A stretch of 64,000 nt of DNA from an uncultured Latescibacterota bacterium. GTDB lineage: Bacteria; Latescibacterota; UBA2968; UBA8231. Shown one piece after another: positions 52,584-61,065 of the stretch; the stretch's first letter is position 1; the number at the start of each line of letters is the position of its first letter. A program made the position numbers and the translations under genes. The stretch covers positions 2,418,001-2,482,000 of the forward strand of contig OY282352.1 in assembly GCA_958295495.1 (NCBI GenBank), in the 5' to 3' direction. The notes beneath the pieces are model-generated. The model worked only from the letters and a program-made list of their open reading frames with translations, ran no database searches and was not told the DNA's origin.

Positions 52584-55133
52584 ATGCTCGCCTTGGCCCT
52601 TTGCGCCGCTTTGGCTCTCGTGCCGGCGGGTGCTGCCGCGCAGACGCTGTCCGCCGAAGTGCATCCGGGCCTGCTTTTTTCCGCCGAGGACATTCCCCTG
52701 CTCAAAGAGCGCATCCAGCGCGAACCCTATGCCACGTGGTGGCAGATTGTGTTGCAGCGGGCGCAAAACACCCCGGCGACCTTTGCCGACGAGCGCGCCG
52801 AGGTCCGCTACGCCAAGTCCCTCGCCTTCGCTTGGCTGATGACCGACGATGCCGCGTTTGCCGAGCGCGCCTTGGCCGTGATGCAGGGGGTGGCGTTCCC
52901 GCCTCGGGGAGGCGATTTGGGCGAGCCGCACAACGAGGGCGAGGTAGTGGCCCAGTACGCCGTGGCCTACGACATCCTGCACGCCTATGCTGCGGCCAAC
53001 GACCCACAAGCCCTGCTGGAGATGCGGTCGATTCTCGGCGAGGAAGCCGGCCGCCTGTGGAAGGGCATCGCGATTGGTGAGGTGGGGTTTGGGCTGTTCC
53101 CGGTCAAAATCCGCTTGCACGAGACTCCGCATCTCAACAACTGGCACATCCGCGCGTACGGCGGCCTCGGGCTGGCGGCCATGGCCTTGAGCGAGTACAC
53201 CAGCGGCGACGGCCGGCCGCAGGAATGGGCTGACCGCGCCTTTGAGATGGTTTCCAGCAGCCTCGACTTCCAGATCGAAGGGAGGGATGGGGGGTACGCG
53301 GAGGGGCCGTTCTACAGCCGCTACGCCGCGGATGTCTATTTGCCCTACTTGTTCGCGCTCAAGAACCGCACCGGCTTGGACCTGTTTGCCGATCCCAAGA
53401 TCGAAAAGATGCACGAGTGGTCCCTGAACCTGCGGCTGCCCAATGGCCGGCGGCCCAACATCGACGACAGCCACTTAGACGATTTCTACGGGCATTACCT
53501 AGCGGCCGTGCAAGCCAACGGCGGGGTCCATCGCTGGGATTGGGAAAACAACGAGCGCGGCCTGTACGTGCGCCAATTTGCCGAGATGGACGCCATCGCC
53601 CTGTACGACGACAGCGTGCCCGCGCAAGAGCCGACGCACGGCCCGTCGGTTTTTATGCCAGGGGCTGGAGACGCCGTCTTTCGCAGCGACTGGTCGGCCG
53701 CGGCTGCCTATATGCTCTTGCGCGGTGAAAACGGCACGGTACGCGAGCACGGGTTCGCGCACGAGCATCCCGACGGGACCAGCTTTGTGCTCTACGCCGG
53801 CGGCGAGATGCTGGCCTTGGACGCGGGTTATATCAATTTTGACAACCACGACAAGGTCAATAAAGGCCGCAATCACAACGTGGTGCTGGTCGATGGCAAG
53901 GGGCCGCCGCGCCGGATTTTGCCCGTGTTGGGGACCGTCGGCGACCGCAACGACGCTTTTATCGAGGCCTTCTTTACGAGTTCCGTTGGAGACTACGCGG
54001 AAGTTCGCGCCGCCTACCGAGGGATCGAACTGAGGCGGCGGGTCTTTTTTGCCGACCACAGCTACTTCCTCGTGGCCGACGAGATCGACGACCCGGGTCG
54101 TCGCCACGCCTACGAGTGGCGGCTGCACGGCAACGGCGGCGGCACCAGCGGGGGCGCGTATGCCCGCGCGGGGAACTTGGCGCGTTGGACGCGGGAAAAG
54201 GCCGAGCTGCTGGCGTTTTTGCCCGACCAGGCCGGCCGAGTTGCGCTCGAGAGCGAGGCGGTTCACTCCTTTGACTATCGCCAAGAGCAGACCCACGCAG
54301 TGTTGCGGGTGCAGCAAGAGGGCGTTGATGGGCGGTATCTGGCGGTGCTGTATCCGCGGGCGATTGGGGATGCCGAGCCAGCGTTTGAGACCGCATCCGC
54401 GCAAGGGGCCGAGGCAGCCGTAGTGGCGTTGGCCGGGGTGCGAGATTTGGCTTGGCTGCGCAACGGCAATGCGTCCGAGGTCGCTGTATCCGGGCCGGAT
54501 GCGCGTTTGATCAGCGACGCCCGCTTAGGCTATGTCCGCTATGTCGATGGCCAGCTCACCCGCTTTGCAGTGCAAGACGCGACCTACCTTTTGGCCGACG
54601 GAGAGACGGTCTTTAGTGCCAGCGAAATGATAGACGTGAGCATGGAGCGCGCCGACTATGCGGGTTTCGTGCGCGGCCCTCGCACGGGCTACCAGTTAAA
54701 GATGCCCCATTCGGGAAGCGAATGGACCGCGGCCCGCTTGCTCGGCGGCAGATGGCTGGGCACAGCCGTAGAAGGCGAGATGATCGTGCTGGAGCTAGCG
54801 GGCGAGGGGACGCTAGAGTTGCGATCGGACCCGCAAGTCGAAGCGCAAAAGGGGGCGCAGCCGCGTCCCGCACGCTACGCCTTGCACCCCAATGCGCCCA
54901 ACCCGTTCAATCCGACGACCAAAATTCGCTTCGATTTGCCTACTTATAGCTTGGTACAGCTAACGGTGTACAACGTCTTGGGACAAAAGGTCGCACGGCT
55001 GGTGGAGAGGCCGATGCCGCCGGGGCAGCACGAGGTGGAGTGGGACGCGGCCGGCTACCGGAGCGGCCTCTACTTCTGTGCGCTCAAAGCCGATTCCTAC
55101 CGAGCGCAGCGCAAGATGATTTTGCTGCGCTGA
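52584..55133 (+). CDS. Secreted heparinase II/III-like polysaccharide lyase with sorting domain
   Basis: 849 aa from the ATG at 52584 (AGAGGA upstream; start of a signal peptide ending 'GAAAQ'). An alpha/alpha-barrel lies at about residues 20-350 ('HLNNWHIRAYGGLGLAAMAL', 'RPNIDDSHLDDFYGHYLA'). The heparinase_II/III beta part follows with 'NGTVREHGFAHEHPDGTSFVLYAGGEMLALDAGYINFDNHDKVNKGRNHNVVLVDGKG' in outline (His-rich active region). The C-terminus is 'NAPNPFNPTTKIRF...VYNVLGQKV...GLYFCALKA', a classic sorting domain. Degradation of an acidic polysaccharide outside the cell is inferred. Confidence 0.87.
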   Translation: MLALALCAALALVPAGAAAQTLSAEVHPGLLFSAEDIPLLKERIQREPYATWWQIVLQRAQNTPATFADERAEVRYAKSLAFAWLMTDDAAFAERALAVMQGVAFPPRGGDLGEPHNEGEVVAQYAVAYDILHAYAAANDPQALLEMRSILGEEAGRLWKGIAIGEVGFGLFPVKIRLHETPHLNNWHIRAYGGLGLAAMALSEYTSGDGRPQEWADRAFEMVSSSLDFQIEGRDGGYAEGPFYSRYAADVYLPYLFALKNRTGLDLFADPKIEKMHEWSLNLRLPNGRRPNIDDSHLDDFYGHYLAAVQANGGVHRWDWENNERGLYVRQFAEMDAIALYDDSVPAQEPTHGPSVFMPGAGDAVFRSDWSAAAAYMLLRGENGTVREHGFAHEHPDGTSFVLYAGGEMLALDAGYINFDNHDKVNKGRNHNVVLVDGKGPPRRILPVLGTVGDRNDAFIEAFFTSSVGDYAEVRAAYRGIELRRRVFFADHSYFLVADEIDDPGRRHAYEWRLHGNGGGTSGGAYARAGNLARWTREKAELLAFLPDQAGRVALESEAVHSFDYRQEQTHAVLRVQQEGVDGRYLAVLYPRAIGDAEPAFETASAQGAEAAVVALAGVRDLAWLRNGNASEVAVSGPDARLISDARLGYVRYVDGQLTRFAVQDATYLLADGETVFSASEMIDVSMERADYAGFVRGPRTGYQLKMPHSGSEWTAARLLGGRWLGTAVEGEMIVLELAGEGTLELRSDPQVEAQKGAQPRPARYALHPNAPNPFNPTTKIRFDLPTYSLVQLTVYNVLGQKVARLVERPMPPGQHEVEWDAAGYRSGLYFCALKADSYRAQRKMILLR

Positions 55134-55577
55134 CTACTTTTCGATGACATAGCGCAGTACGGCCGCGACCTGCTCGGGCGCATTCGCCACGGCGAGCGCG
55201 GCCGCATCCACCTCCTTGAGCGCGTGTTGCAGCTCGGGGGGGTGGAGGACAATCAGCGGCTTGTTGCAGGCGGCGGCAAACCCCGCGTCAAAAGCCGCAT
55301 TCCACTGGCGGTACTGGTCGCCGAAGCGCACCACCACCAAGTCGGCGTCGCGGATTAAGGTGCGGGTGCGGATGGCGTTGAGCTGAGCACCTTTGTGATC
55401 TTTCCAAAAGCTGCTTTCCTCTGGCCCGAGAATGTCGATGCCGCAGTTGTCGCTGGCCTCGTGATCGGCAACCGGAGCGGTGAACGCGACCGGTAGGTCG
55501 CTGGCTGCTTGGGCGATGTGCTCTCGCCAGTCGCTGTGAATCTCGCCGGATAGATAGACCTTCCATTGTTTGGACAT
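55134..55577 (-). CDS. YtoQ family protein (NDT-like)
   Basis: 147 aa from the ATG at 55577, AAGGA upstream. 'KVYLSGEIHSDWREHI', 'LGPEESSFWKDHKGAQLNAIRTRTLIRDADLVVVRFGDQYRQWNAAFDAGFAAACNKPLIVLH' in outline match YtoQ, a nucleoside 2-deoxyribosyltransferase-like fold. The function is unknown. It converges directly on the lyase gene stop. Confidence 0.9.
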   Translation of the reverse strand: MSKQWKVYLSGEIHSDWREHIAQAASDLPVAFTAPVADHEASDNCGIDILGPEESSFWKDHKGAQLNAIRTRTLIRDADLVVVRFGDQYRQWNAAFDAGFAAACNKPLIVLHPPELQHALKEVDAAALAVANAPEQVAAVLRYVIEK

Positions 55578-55728
55578 GGGGTTCCTTTTGGCGTGGTGAG
55601 TTGGTGCCTGCTCAATTAGAGAGCGGCCATGGGGTGGACAACGCAATTTGTCCCGATTGCGGCCAGCCCCTATCTTTTTTGCGATGTTAAGGCCGTTGTC
55701 GGGCGATGTCAACACAGGAGAGTTTGCC

Positions 55729-56022
55729 ATGAAATCGGCACTTGAACTGGCCATGGAAAAGGCCAACGAGGCGGTCGGGGGCGCAGAGGGGATCAAGCTG
55801 ACAGACGAGCAGAAGGAGGCCATAGACCAAGTGCGCAAGCAGTACGAGGCCAAGTGGGCCGAGCAAGAAATCGCGCTCAAGGGGCAGCTAGAGCAAGCTA
55901 AGGGTGCCGACCCGCAGGCCCTCGTCGAAGCGCGCGCCCAAGTGCAGGAGCAAATGAGCAAAGTCCGCAACCAGCTCTTTGCCGAGCGCGACGCCAAAAT
56001 CGCGGCGATTCGCAACCAGTAG
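55729..56022 (+). CDS. Small helical hypothetical protein
   Basis: 97 aa from the ATG at 55729 (AGGAGAG upstream). The sequence is almost wholly helical and charged ('LTDEQKEAIDQVRKQYEAKWAEQEIALKGQLEQAK', 'EARAQVQEQMSKVRNQLFAERDAKIAAIR'), suggesting a coiled coil. No signal peptide, no motif. It lies 34 bases before the CocE-like hydrolase gene. Confidence 0.7.
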   Translation: MKSALELAMEKANEAVGGAEGIKLTDEQKEAIDQVRKQYEAKWAEQEIALKGQLEQAKGADPQALVEARAQVQEQMSKVRNQLFAERDAKIAAIRNQ

Positions 56023-56056
56023 GGCGCGGCTACTCTTCAACCCACCGGGGCCAACT

Positions 56057-57736
56057 ATGCAGCCAAACTACGAAGTGGATATGAGATTGAACATCCCAAC
56101 GCGCATGCGGGACGGCGTCGATCTTTCTTCCGACATCTATCTGCCGAGGGCATCGGGTAGGGTCCCGACCGTGTTAATGCGCACGCCTTATGATAACAAC
56201 GCGCCGCCCATGATCGAGAAGGCCATGCGGCTCGCCAATAACGGCTATGCCTGCGTCCTCCAAGACGTGCGGGGGCGCTGGGACTCCGACGGCGTTCACT
56301 ACGCGCTGTTCGACCACGGCCCGGACGGTTTTGATACACAAGAATGGATTGGCCAGCAGGAGTGGAGCGACGGCAAAATCGGCATGGCCGGAGGCTCGTA
56401 CCTCGGATGGGTGCAGTGGCAGAGCGCACCGCACCGCAGCCAGTACCTGACGTGCATGGCACCGAGGGTCATGTGCGGCGATCTGTACTCGGGCCTAATT
56501 CACCCCGGCGGGGCGTTCCAGCTCAACGTCGCCCTCACGTGGGGGATGCGGACCAATGGCCGCACCGCTCAGAGCATTGAGTATCACAACTGGACGGAGG
56601 CCTTTCGCGCGATCCCACTCATCGACATGGACCAACAGGCGGGCCGCACCCTACAGTTTTGGCGGGATTGGGTGACGCACACCGAATACGATTCCTACTG
56701 GGACTCGGTCAACGTCGAAACCAAGTGGAGCGAAATTGCTGCCCCGGCCCTAATAATGGGAGGCTGGTACGACCTCTACTCCCACAACACCTTTATCAAC
56801 TTCAAGGGGCTAAGGCTGCATGGGCGGACGCCCGCAGCCAGGCAAAGTCAGCTCATCGTCGGTCCTTGGCCGCACGCGCTCAGTGTTTCTACCAAGACAG
56901 GTGATATCGACTTCGGCGCGAATTCGCTGTACGACTTGGAGGCGTTGGAGTTGCGTTGGTTTGATTATTGGCTGAGGGACATCGACAACGGCATCGTCGG
57001 CGAGGCCCCGCTGCGGCTCTTCATAATGGGCGTCAATGAATGGCGAGACGAGTGCGAGTGGCCGCTGGCTAGGACCGACTGGCAAAAGTGGTATCTGCAC
57101 TCCTCCGGCAACGCCAACACGCTGCTGGGTGACGGTGGCCTATCGCCGGTTGAGCCGGGCGACGAGCCTGCGGATCACTTTGTGTACGATCCCGATTTTC
57201 CCGTGCAGACCGTGGGCGGAAACAACTGTTGCTCGCCCCACATTGTGCCTTGGGGGCCGTACGACCAGCGCGATGTAGAGATGAGGGCCGACGTGCTCTG
57301 TTACACCAGCGAGCCTTTGGCAGCCGACCTCGAGGTGACCGGGCCGATCAAAGTTGTTCTATACGCGGCTACAGACGGGCTCGATACCGACTGGACCGCC
57401 AAGCTGGTGGACGTGTCAACTAGCGGGTACGCCAAGAATCTCTGCGATGGCATCGTCCGGGCGCGCTATCGCGAGGGCTTCACTTCCCCCACGTTGCTTC
57501 AGCCTGATCAAACGTACCAGTATGAGATTGATCTCGCCGTCACCGGCAATGTCTTCAAGAAGGGGCACAGGATCAGGGTCGAAGTGTCCTCATCCAATTT
57601 CCCGCGCTTCGACAGAAACCACAACACCGGCAACGACCTCGGCACGGACACCGAAATGCACAGGGCGCAACAGACGGTTCAACACTCCAGAACGCATCCG
57701 TCTCACGTACTTTTGCCGGTGATTCCGCACCAGTAG
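56057..57736 (+). CDS. CocE/NonD family (S15-type) serine hydrolase
   Basis: 559 aa from the ATG at 56057; the ribosome site is weak. 'RMRDGVDLSSDIYLPRASGRVPTVLMRTPY' is the typical N-terminus, 'GKIGMAGGSYLGWVQW' contains the nucleophile Ser, 'LIMGGWYDLYSHNTFINF' the Asp, 'LIVGPWPHAL' the His, and the C-terminal jelly roll has 'DLEVTGPIKVVLYAATDGLDTDWTAKLVDV'. It is an acyl or peptide hydrolase (cocaine esterase / X-Pro dipeptidyl peptidase family); the substrate is unknown. It is followed 25 bases later by gltA. Confidence 0.9.
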   Translation: MQPNYEVDMRLNIPTRMRDGVDLSSDIYLPRASGRVPTVLMRTPYDNNAPPMIEKAMRLANNGYACVLQDVRGRWDSDGVHYALFDHGPDGFDTQEWIGQQEWSDGKIGMAGGSYLGWVQWQSAPHRSQYLTCMAPRVMCGDLYSGLIHPGGAFQLNVALTWGMRTNGRTAQSIEYHNWTEAFRAIPLIDMDQQAGRTLQFWRDWVTHTEYDSYWDSVNVETKWSEIAAPALIMGGWYDLYSHNTFINFKGLRLHGRTPAARQSQLIVGPWPHALSVSTKTGDIDFGANSLYDLEALELRWFDYWLRDIDNGIVGEAPLRLFIMGVNEWRDECEWPLARTDWQKWYLHSSGNANTLLGDGGLSPVEPGDEPADHFVYDPDFPVQTVGGNNCCSPHIVPWGPYDQRDVEMRADVLCYTSEPLAADLEVTGPIKVVLYAATDGLDTDWTAKLVDVSTSGYAKNLCDGIVRARYREGFTSPTLLQPDQTYQYEIDLAVTGNVFKKGHRIRVEVSSSNFPRFDRNHNTGNDLGTDTEMHRAQQTVQHSRTHPSHVLLPVIPHQ

Positions 57737-57761
57737 TCAGCCATATTAAGGAGAACGAGAC

Positions 57762-59045
57762 ATGGCGGAAATTGCCCGCTTACAGGTCGGGGGCCAGGTC
57801 GTCGAACTGCCCATCGTCGTCGGCAGCGAGGGCGAAAAGGCGTTCGACATTGCCAAATTGCGCGCCGACACCGGGTACATCGCCCTAGATCCCGGCTACG
57901 GCAATACGGGCTCCTGCCAAAGCGATGTCACCTTTATCGACGGCGATGCGGGCATCCTGCGCTACCGGGGCTACGCGATTGAGGACTTGGCCGAGCACAG
58001 CCACTTCATCGAGGTGGCCTATTTGCTGATCTGGGGCGAGTTGCCCAACGCCGCGCAGCTAGACGAGTTCAGCGCGCTGCTGACCAAGCACCAGATGCTG
58101 CGCGAGGGGCTAAAGCAACACTTCAGCCTCTTCCCGCCCAACTCGCCGCCGATGGCCGTATTGTCCTCGGTGCTCAACGCCTTGAGCTGCTACTACCCCG
58201 AGTTGTTGGAGATTCAGGACGAGGGGACCTTCATCGAAGCGGCCGCGCGCATCATGTCCAAGGTCCGCACCATTGCCGCCTATTCCTACCGCCAGCAGCA
58301 GGGCCACCACATCGAGTACCCACACCCCGAGAAAAGGTATGCAGAGAATTTCCTGCACATGATGTTCAGCCAGCCGTACAACGAATTTGAGCCGGACCCG
58401 GTGCTGGTTGACGCGCTGGATTTGATCTTCCTCCTCCACGCCGACCACGAGCAGAATTGCAGCACCTCCACGGTGCGGATGGTCGGCAGCAGCGAAGCCA
58501 ACCTCTTCGCCTCGGTGGCGGCGGGCGTCTCCGCCTTGTGGGGGCCGCTGCACGGCGGGGCGAATGTGGCGGTGGTCGATATGCTAGAGAAAGTCCGCGC
58601 CGAAAACATCTCGGTTGGCGACTACGTCGCTCAGGTCAAGGACAAGAAGGCCGGGATCCGCTTGATGGGGTTCGGGCATCGGGTGTACAAGAATTTTGAC
58701 CCGCGCGCCAAGATCATCAAAAAGAGCTGCGAGAAAGTGTTGGCCAAGCTCCACATCAACGACCCCCTGCTCGACATAGCTAAAGAGCTGGAAGCCGTGG
58801 CACTGGGGGACGATTATTTCATCCAGCGCAAGCTCTATCCCAACGTGGATTTCTACAGCGGCGTCATTCTCCGGGCCCTCGGGATTCCCAAGGAGATGTT
58901 CACCGTGATCTTCGCCATCGGCCGCATGCCGGGCTGGATCGCACATTGGTACGAGGAGAGCAAGGCCACCAAAATCAGCCGTCCGCGCCAAGTGTACACC
59001 GGCTCGGTGCAGCGGACCTATCAGCCGCTCGCTGAACGGCTCTGA
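57762..59045 (+). CDS. gltA: Citrate synthase
   Basis: 427 aa, AAGGAG upstream. Active-site His in 'LHADHEQNCSTSTVR', His in 'MGFGHRVYKNFDPRA', Asp in 'YPNVDFYSGVIL', and the N-terminal 'ALDPGYGNTGSCQSDVTFIDGDAGILRYRGY' pattern are those of type II (hexameric, NADH-sensitive) enzymes. It condenses acetyl-CoA and oxaloacetate in the TCA cycle. Confidence 0.97.
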   Translation: MAEIARLQVGGQVVELPIVVGSEGEKAFDIAKLRADTGYIALDPGYGNTGSCQSDVTFIDGDAGILRYRGYAIEDLAEHSHFIEVAYLLIWGELPNAAQLDEFSALLTKHQMLREGLKQHFSLFPPNSPPMAVLSSVLNALSCYYPELLEIQDEGTFIEAAARIMSKVRTIAAYSYRQQQGHHIEYPHPEKRYAENFLHMMFSQPYNEFEPDPVLVDALDLIFLLHADHEQNCSTSTVRMVGSSEANLFASVAAGVSALWGPLHGGANVAVVDMLEKVRAENISVGDYVAQVKDKKAGIRLMGFGHRVYKNFDPRAKIIKKSCEKVLAKLHINDPLLDIAKELEAVALGDDYFIQRKLYPNVDFYSGVILRALGIPKEMFTVIFAIGRMPGWIAHWYEESKATKISRPRQVYTGSVQRTYQPLAERL

Positions 59046-59067
59046 GCGGGGATGCAAAAGGGCGAAC

Positions 59068-59286
59068 TTGCTACAGGTGCTATGGGAAAAGATCAAGGAT
59101 CTGAACTTGCCTAGGCCAGCATCGGAAGACTCGGAAGCAGTAGTACAGAAACTCAAAGACGCTGAATGAGCAGAACGCAATGCTCTAAAATTGCGGAAAC
59201 AGGCAAAAAAAATGTTGGAGTCTCCGTTGGAATTGGACAGTGAAGAAGCTCAAGCGGTTCTCAGAGCGTTTAAGCCACCAAAATAA
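59068..59286 (+). pseudogene. Decayed small ORF between gltA and the hibernation factor gene
   Basis: One frame reads 'LLQVLWEKIKDLNLPRPASE' and on to 'VVQKLKDAE', then TGA at 59167, then 'AERNALKLRKQAKKMLESPL' and 'ELDSEEAQAVLRAFKPPK' to TAA at 59284. Coding character continues across the stop, so a nonsense mutation in a small helical protein gene is likely. No start or family is recognised. Confidence 0.45.
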
Positions 59287-59338
59287 TTTTAGACGACAGC
59301 GGCGTCAGAGCTATTCTCTTTATGCGAAAGGAGCAGGG

Positions 59339-59629
59339 ATGCAGCCCAGAATCAGTATGCGCCACGGCAAGATCTCAGAAGAAACCAAAGCACACATTGC
59401 CAGTTCTTGTACTAAGCTCGAAAACTACTTCGACCGCATCTTGGATTGCGAAGTCGTCCTCGACAAGGAAAAGCACGGCGACAAAGTGGAAATTATCGTC
59501 AAGGTACCGCACCGCACGTTTGCGGCCACAGGAGCGGCGGACAATCTATACAAGGCTCTCGCCGAAGCCGAGTCCAAGATCGAAAGCCAGCTAAAAAAGC
59601 ACCACGACAAGCTGGTGTCCCACCACTGA
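59339..59629 (+). CDS. hpf: Ribosome hibernation promoting factor, short form
   Basis: 96 aa from the ATG at 59339, AAAGGAG upstream. 'RISMRHGKISEETKAHIASSCTKLENYFDRILDCEVVLDKEK' and 'VKVPHRTFAATGAADNLYKALAEAESKIESQLKKHHDKL' match the S30AE fold. Only the N-terminal domain is present, so it is the short HPF/YfiA type without the dimerisation tail. It binds the 30S decoding centre in stationary phase. Confidence 0.92.
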   Translation: MQPRISMRHGKISEETKAHIASSCTKLENYFDRILDCEVVLDKEKHGDKVEIIVKVPHRTFAATGAADNLYKALAEAESKIESQLKKHHDKLVSHH

Positions 59630-59632
59630 GCA

Positions 59633-60781
59633 ATGATCGTTGGTATCGCACGAGAGACCTTCGCTGGCGAACATCGGGTTGCCTTGGTCCCGGAAGCTGT
59701 TTCCGGGTTGTCGGCCTGCAATGCGGATATCCTAATAGAGCCGGGCGCGGGAGACGCAGCCGGCTATGCCGATGAGGCCTATGCCGACCGCGGTGCTGAG
59801 ATCGCCGCGGGCCGCAACGAGGTGTTCGCCCGCGCCGAGGTGGTGCTACAGGTGCGCACGCTCGGGGCGAACCCGGAGGCTGGCCGCGCCGACTTGGCCC
59901 GGATCCGCTCTGGTCAAGTCCTCATCGGGGCCTCGGACCCGCTGACCGCTGGCCCGCAGCTATCTGCGCTGGCCGATGCCGGAGCGACCCTCTTCGCCAT
60001 GGAGCTGATTCCGCGCATTACTCGCGCCCAGAGCATGGATGTCCTCTCGTCTATGGCCACGATCGCCGGCTACAAAGCGGTGCTTTTGGCCGCTGCGGCC
60101 CTGCCGCGCATGTTTCCGCTCTTGATGACGGCCGCTGGTACGTTGACCCCGGCCCGGGTGCTGGTCATCGGCGCTGGGGTCGCTGGTCTCCAGGCCATTG
60201 CCACGGCCCGTCGCTTGGGAGCGGTCATCCGGGCGTACGACGTGCGGCCGGCGGTCAAAGAACAGGTCGAGAGCCTCGGGGCCGAGTTCGTGGAGTTGGA
60301 CATCGACGCCGGGGACTCCGAGGACGCGGGCGGGTACGCGCGGGCGCAGGACGAGGTGTTCTACCGCCGCCAGCGCGAAGAGTTGGCCAAAGTCGCCGGC
60401 CAGAGCGACGTGGTCATCACCACGGCCGCCGTACCGGGACAACTAGCCCCTCTGTTGCTTACGGCCGCGGCCGTGCAGATCATGGGGCCGGGATCGGTCA
60501 TCGTCGATTTGGCCGCCGAGCGCGGCGGCAACTGCGAGCTGACGCGCCCCGGGGAGACGGTCGTAGAGGACGGAGTGCAGATCATGGGGCCGCTCAATTT
60601 ACCGGCGACCGTGCCGCACCACGCCAGCCAAATGTACTCGCACAATATAGCGACCTTCTTCCGGCATTTGGCGGGCGCGGGTGAGTTGCAATTCGACATG
60701 GAAGACGAAATCACGCGCGAGACTTTGGTATTGCGCGATGGTGCGATCGTCCATCCACGCATCCGCAAAGGATCCTCATAA
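59633..60781 (+). CDS. pntAA: NAD(P) transhydrogenase subunit alpha, part 1
   Basis: 382 aa. 'VGIARETFAGEHRVALVPEAV' is the AlaDh/PNT N-domain; 'RVLVIGAGVAGLQAIATARRLGAVIRAYDVRP' is the NAD-binding Rossmann motif and 'GSVIVDLAAERGGNCELT' the conserved end region. This is domain I of the proton-translocating enzyme, split from the membrane part as in Rhodospirillum. It overlaps the next gene by one base (TAATG). Confidence 0.95.
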   Translation: MIVGIARETFAGEHRVALVPEAVSGLSACNADILIEPGAGDAAGYADEAYADRGAEIAAGRNEVFARAEVVLQVRTLGANPEAGRADLARIRSGQVLIGASDPLTAGPQLSALADAGATLFAMELIPRITRAQSMDVLSSMATIAGYKAVLLAAAALPRMFPLLMTAAGTLTPARVLVIGAGVAGLQAIATARRLGAVIRAYDVRPAVKEQVESLGAEFVELDIDAGDSEDAGGYARAQDEVFYRRQREELAKVAGQSDVVITTAAVPGQLAPLLLTAAAVQIMGPGSVIVDLAAERGGNCELTRPGETVVEDGVQIMGPLNLPATVPHHASQMYSHNIATFFRHLAGAGELQFDMEDEITRETLVLRDGAIVHPRIRKGSS

Positions 60782-61062
60782 TGGATGTCCTCGTAGCCGC
60801 GCTGACGGTGTTTGCACTAGCTGTCTTCGTCGGCTTTGAAATCATCACCAAGATCCCGCCGACCCTGCACACGCCTTTGATGTCCGGCTCCAACGCGATT
60901 TCTGGTATCACCCTAATCGGTGCGCTGCTCTCGGCCGGTTCCGAGCACTCGGCCTTGGCGACCTATTTGGGGTTGGCGGCCGTCGTCTTCGCCACCATCA
61001 ACGTGGTGGGTGGGTTCATGGTGACGCACCGCATGTTGGGGATGTTTAGGAGGCGGGACTAG
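60781..61062 (+). CDS. pntAB: NAD(P) transhydrogenase subunit alpha, part 2 (membrane)
   Basis: 93 aa with three to four membrane segments ('LTVFALAVFVGFEIITKIP', 'GITLIGALLSA', 'LGLAAVVFATINVVGGFMVTHRML'). 'PTLHTPLMSGSNAISGI' is the invariant loop. The protein is one half of the proton channel, domain II, and starts in the stop of pntAA. Confidence 0.95.
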   Translation: MDVLVAALTVFALAVFVGFEIITKIPPTLHTPLMSGSNAISGITLIGALLSAGSEHSALATYLGLAAVVFATINVVGGFMVTHRMLGMFRRRD

Positions 61063-61065
61063 CGC

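Noticed and set aside
53499..54404. 301-codon minus-strand frame inside the heparinase-like gene
   Set aside because: It overlaps a well-supported lyase domain completely and lacks a ribosome site.
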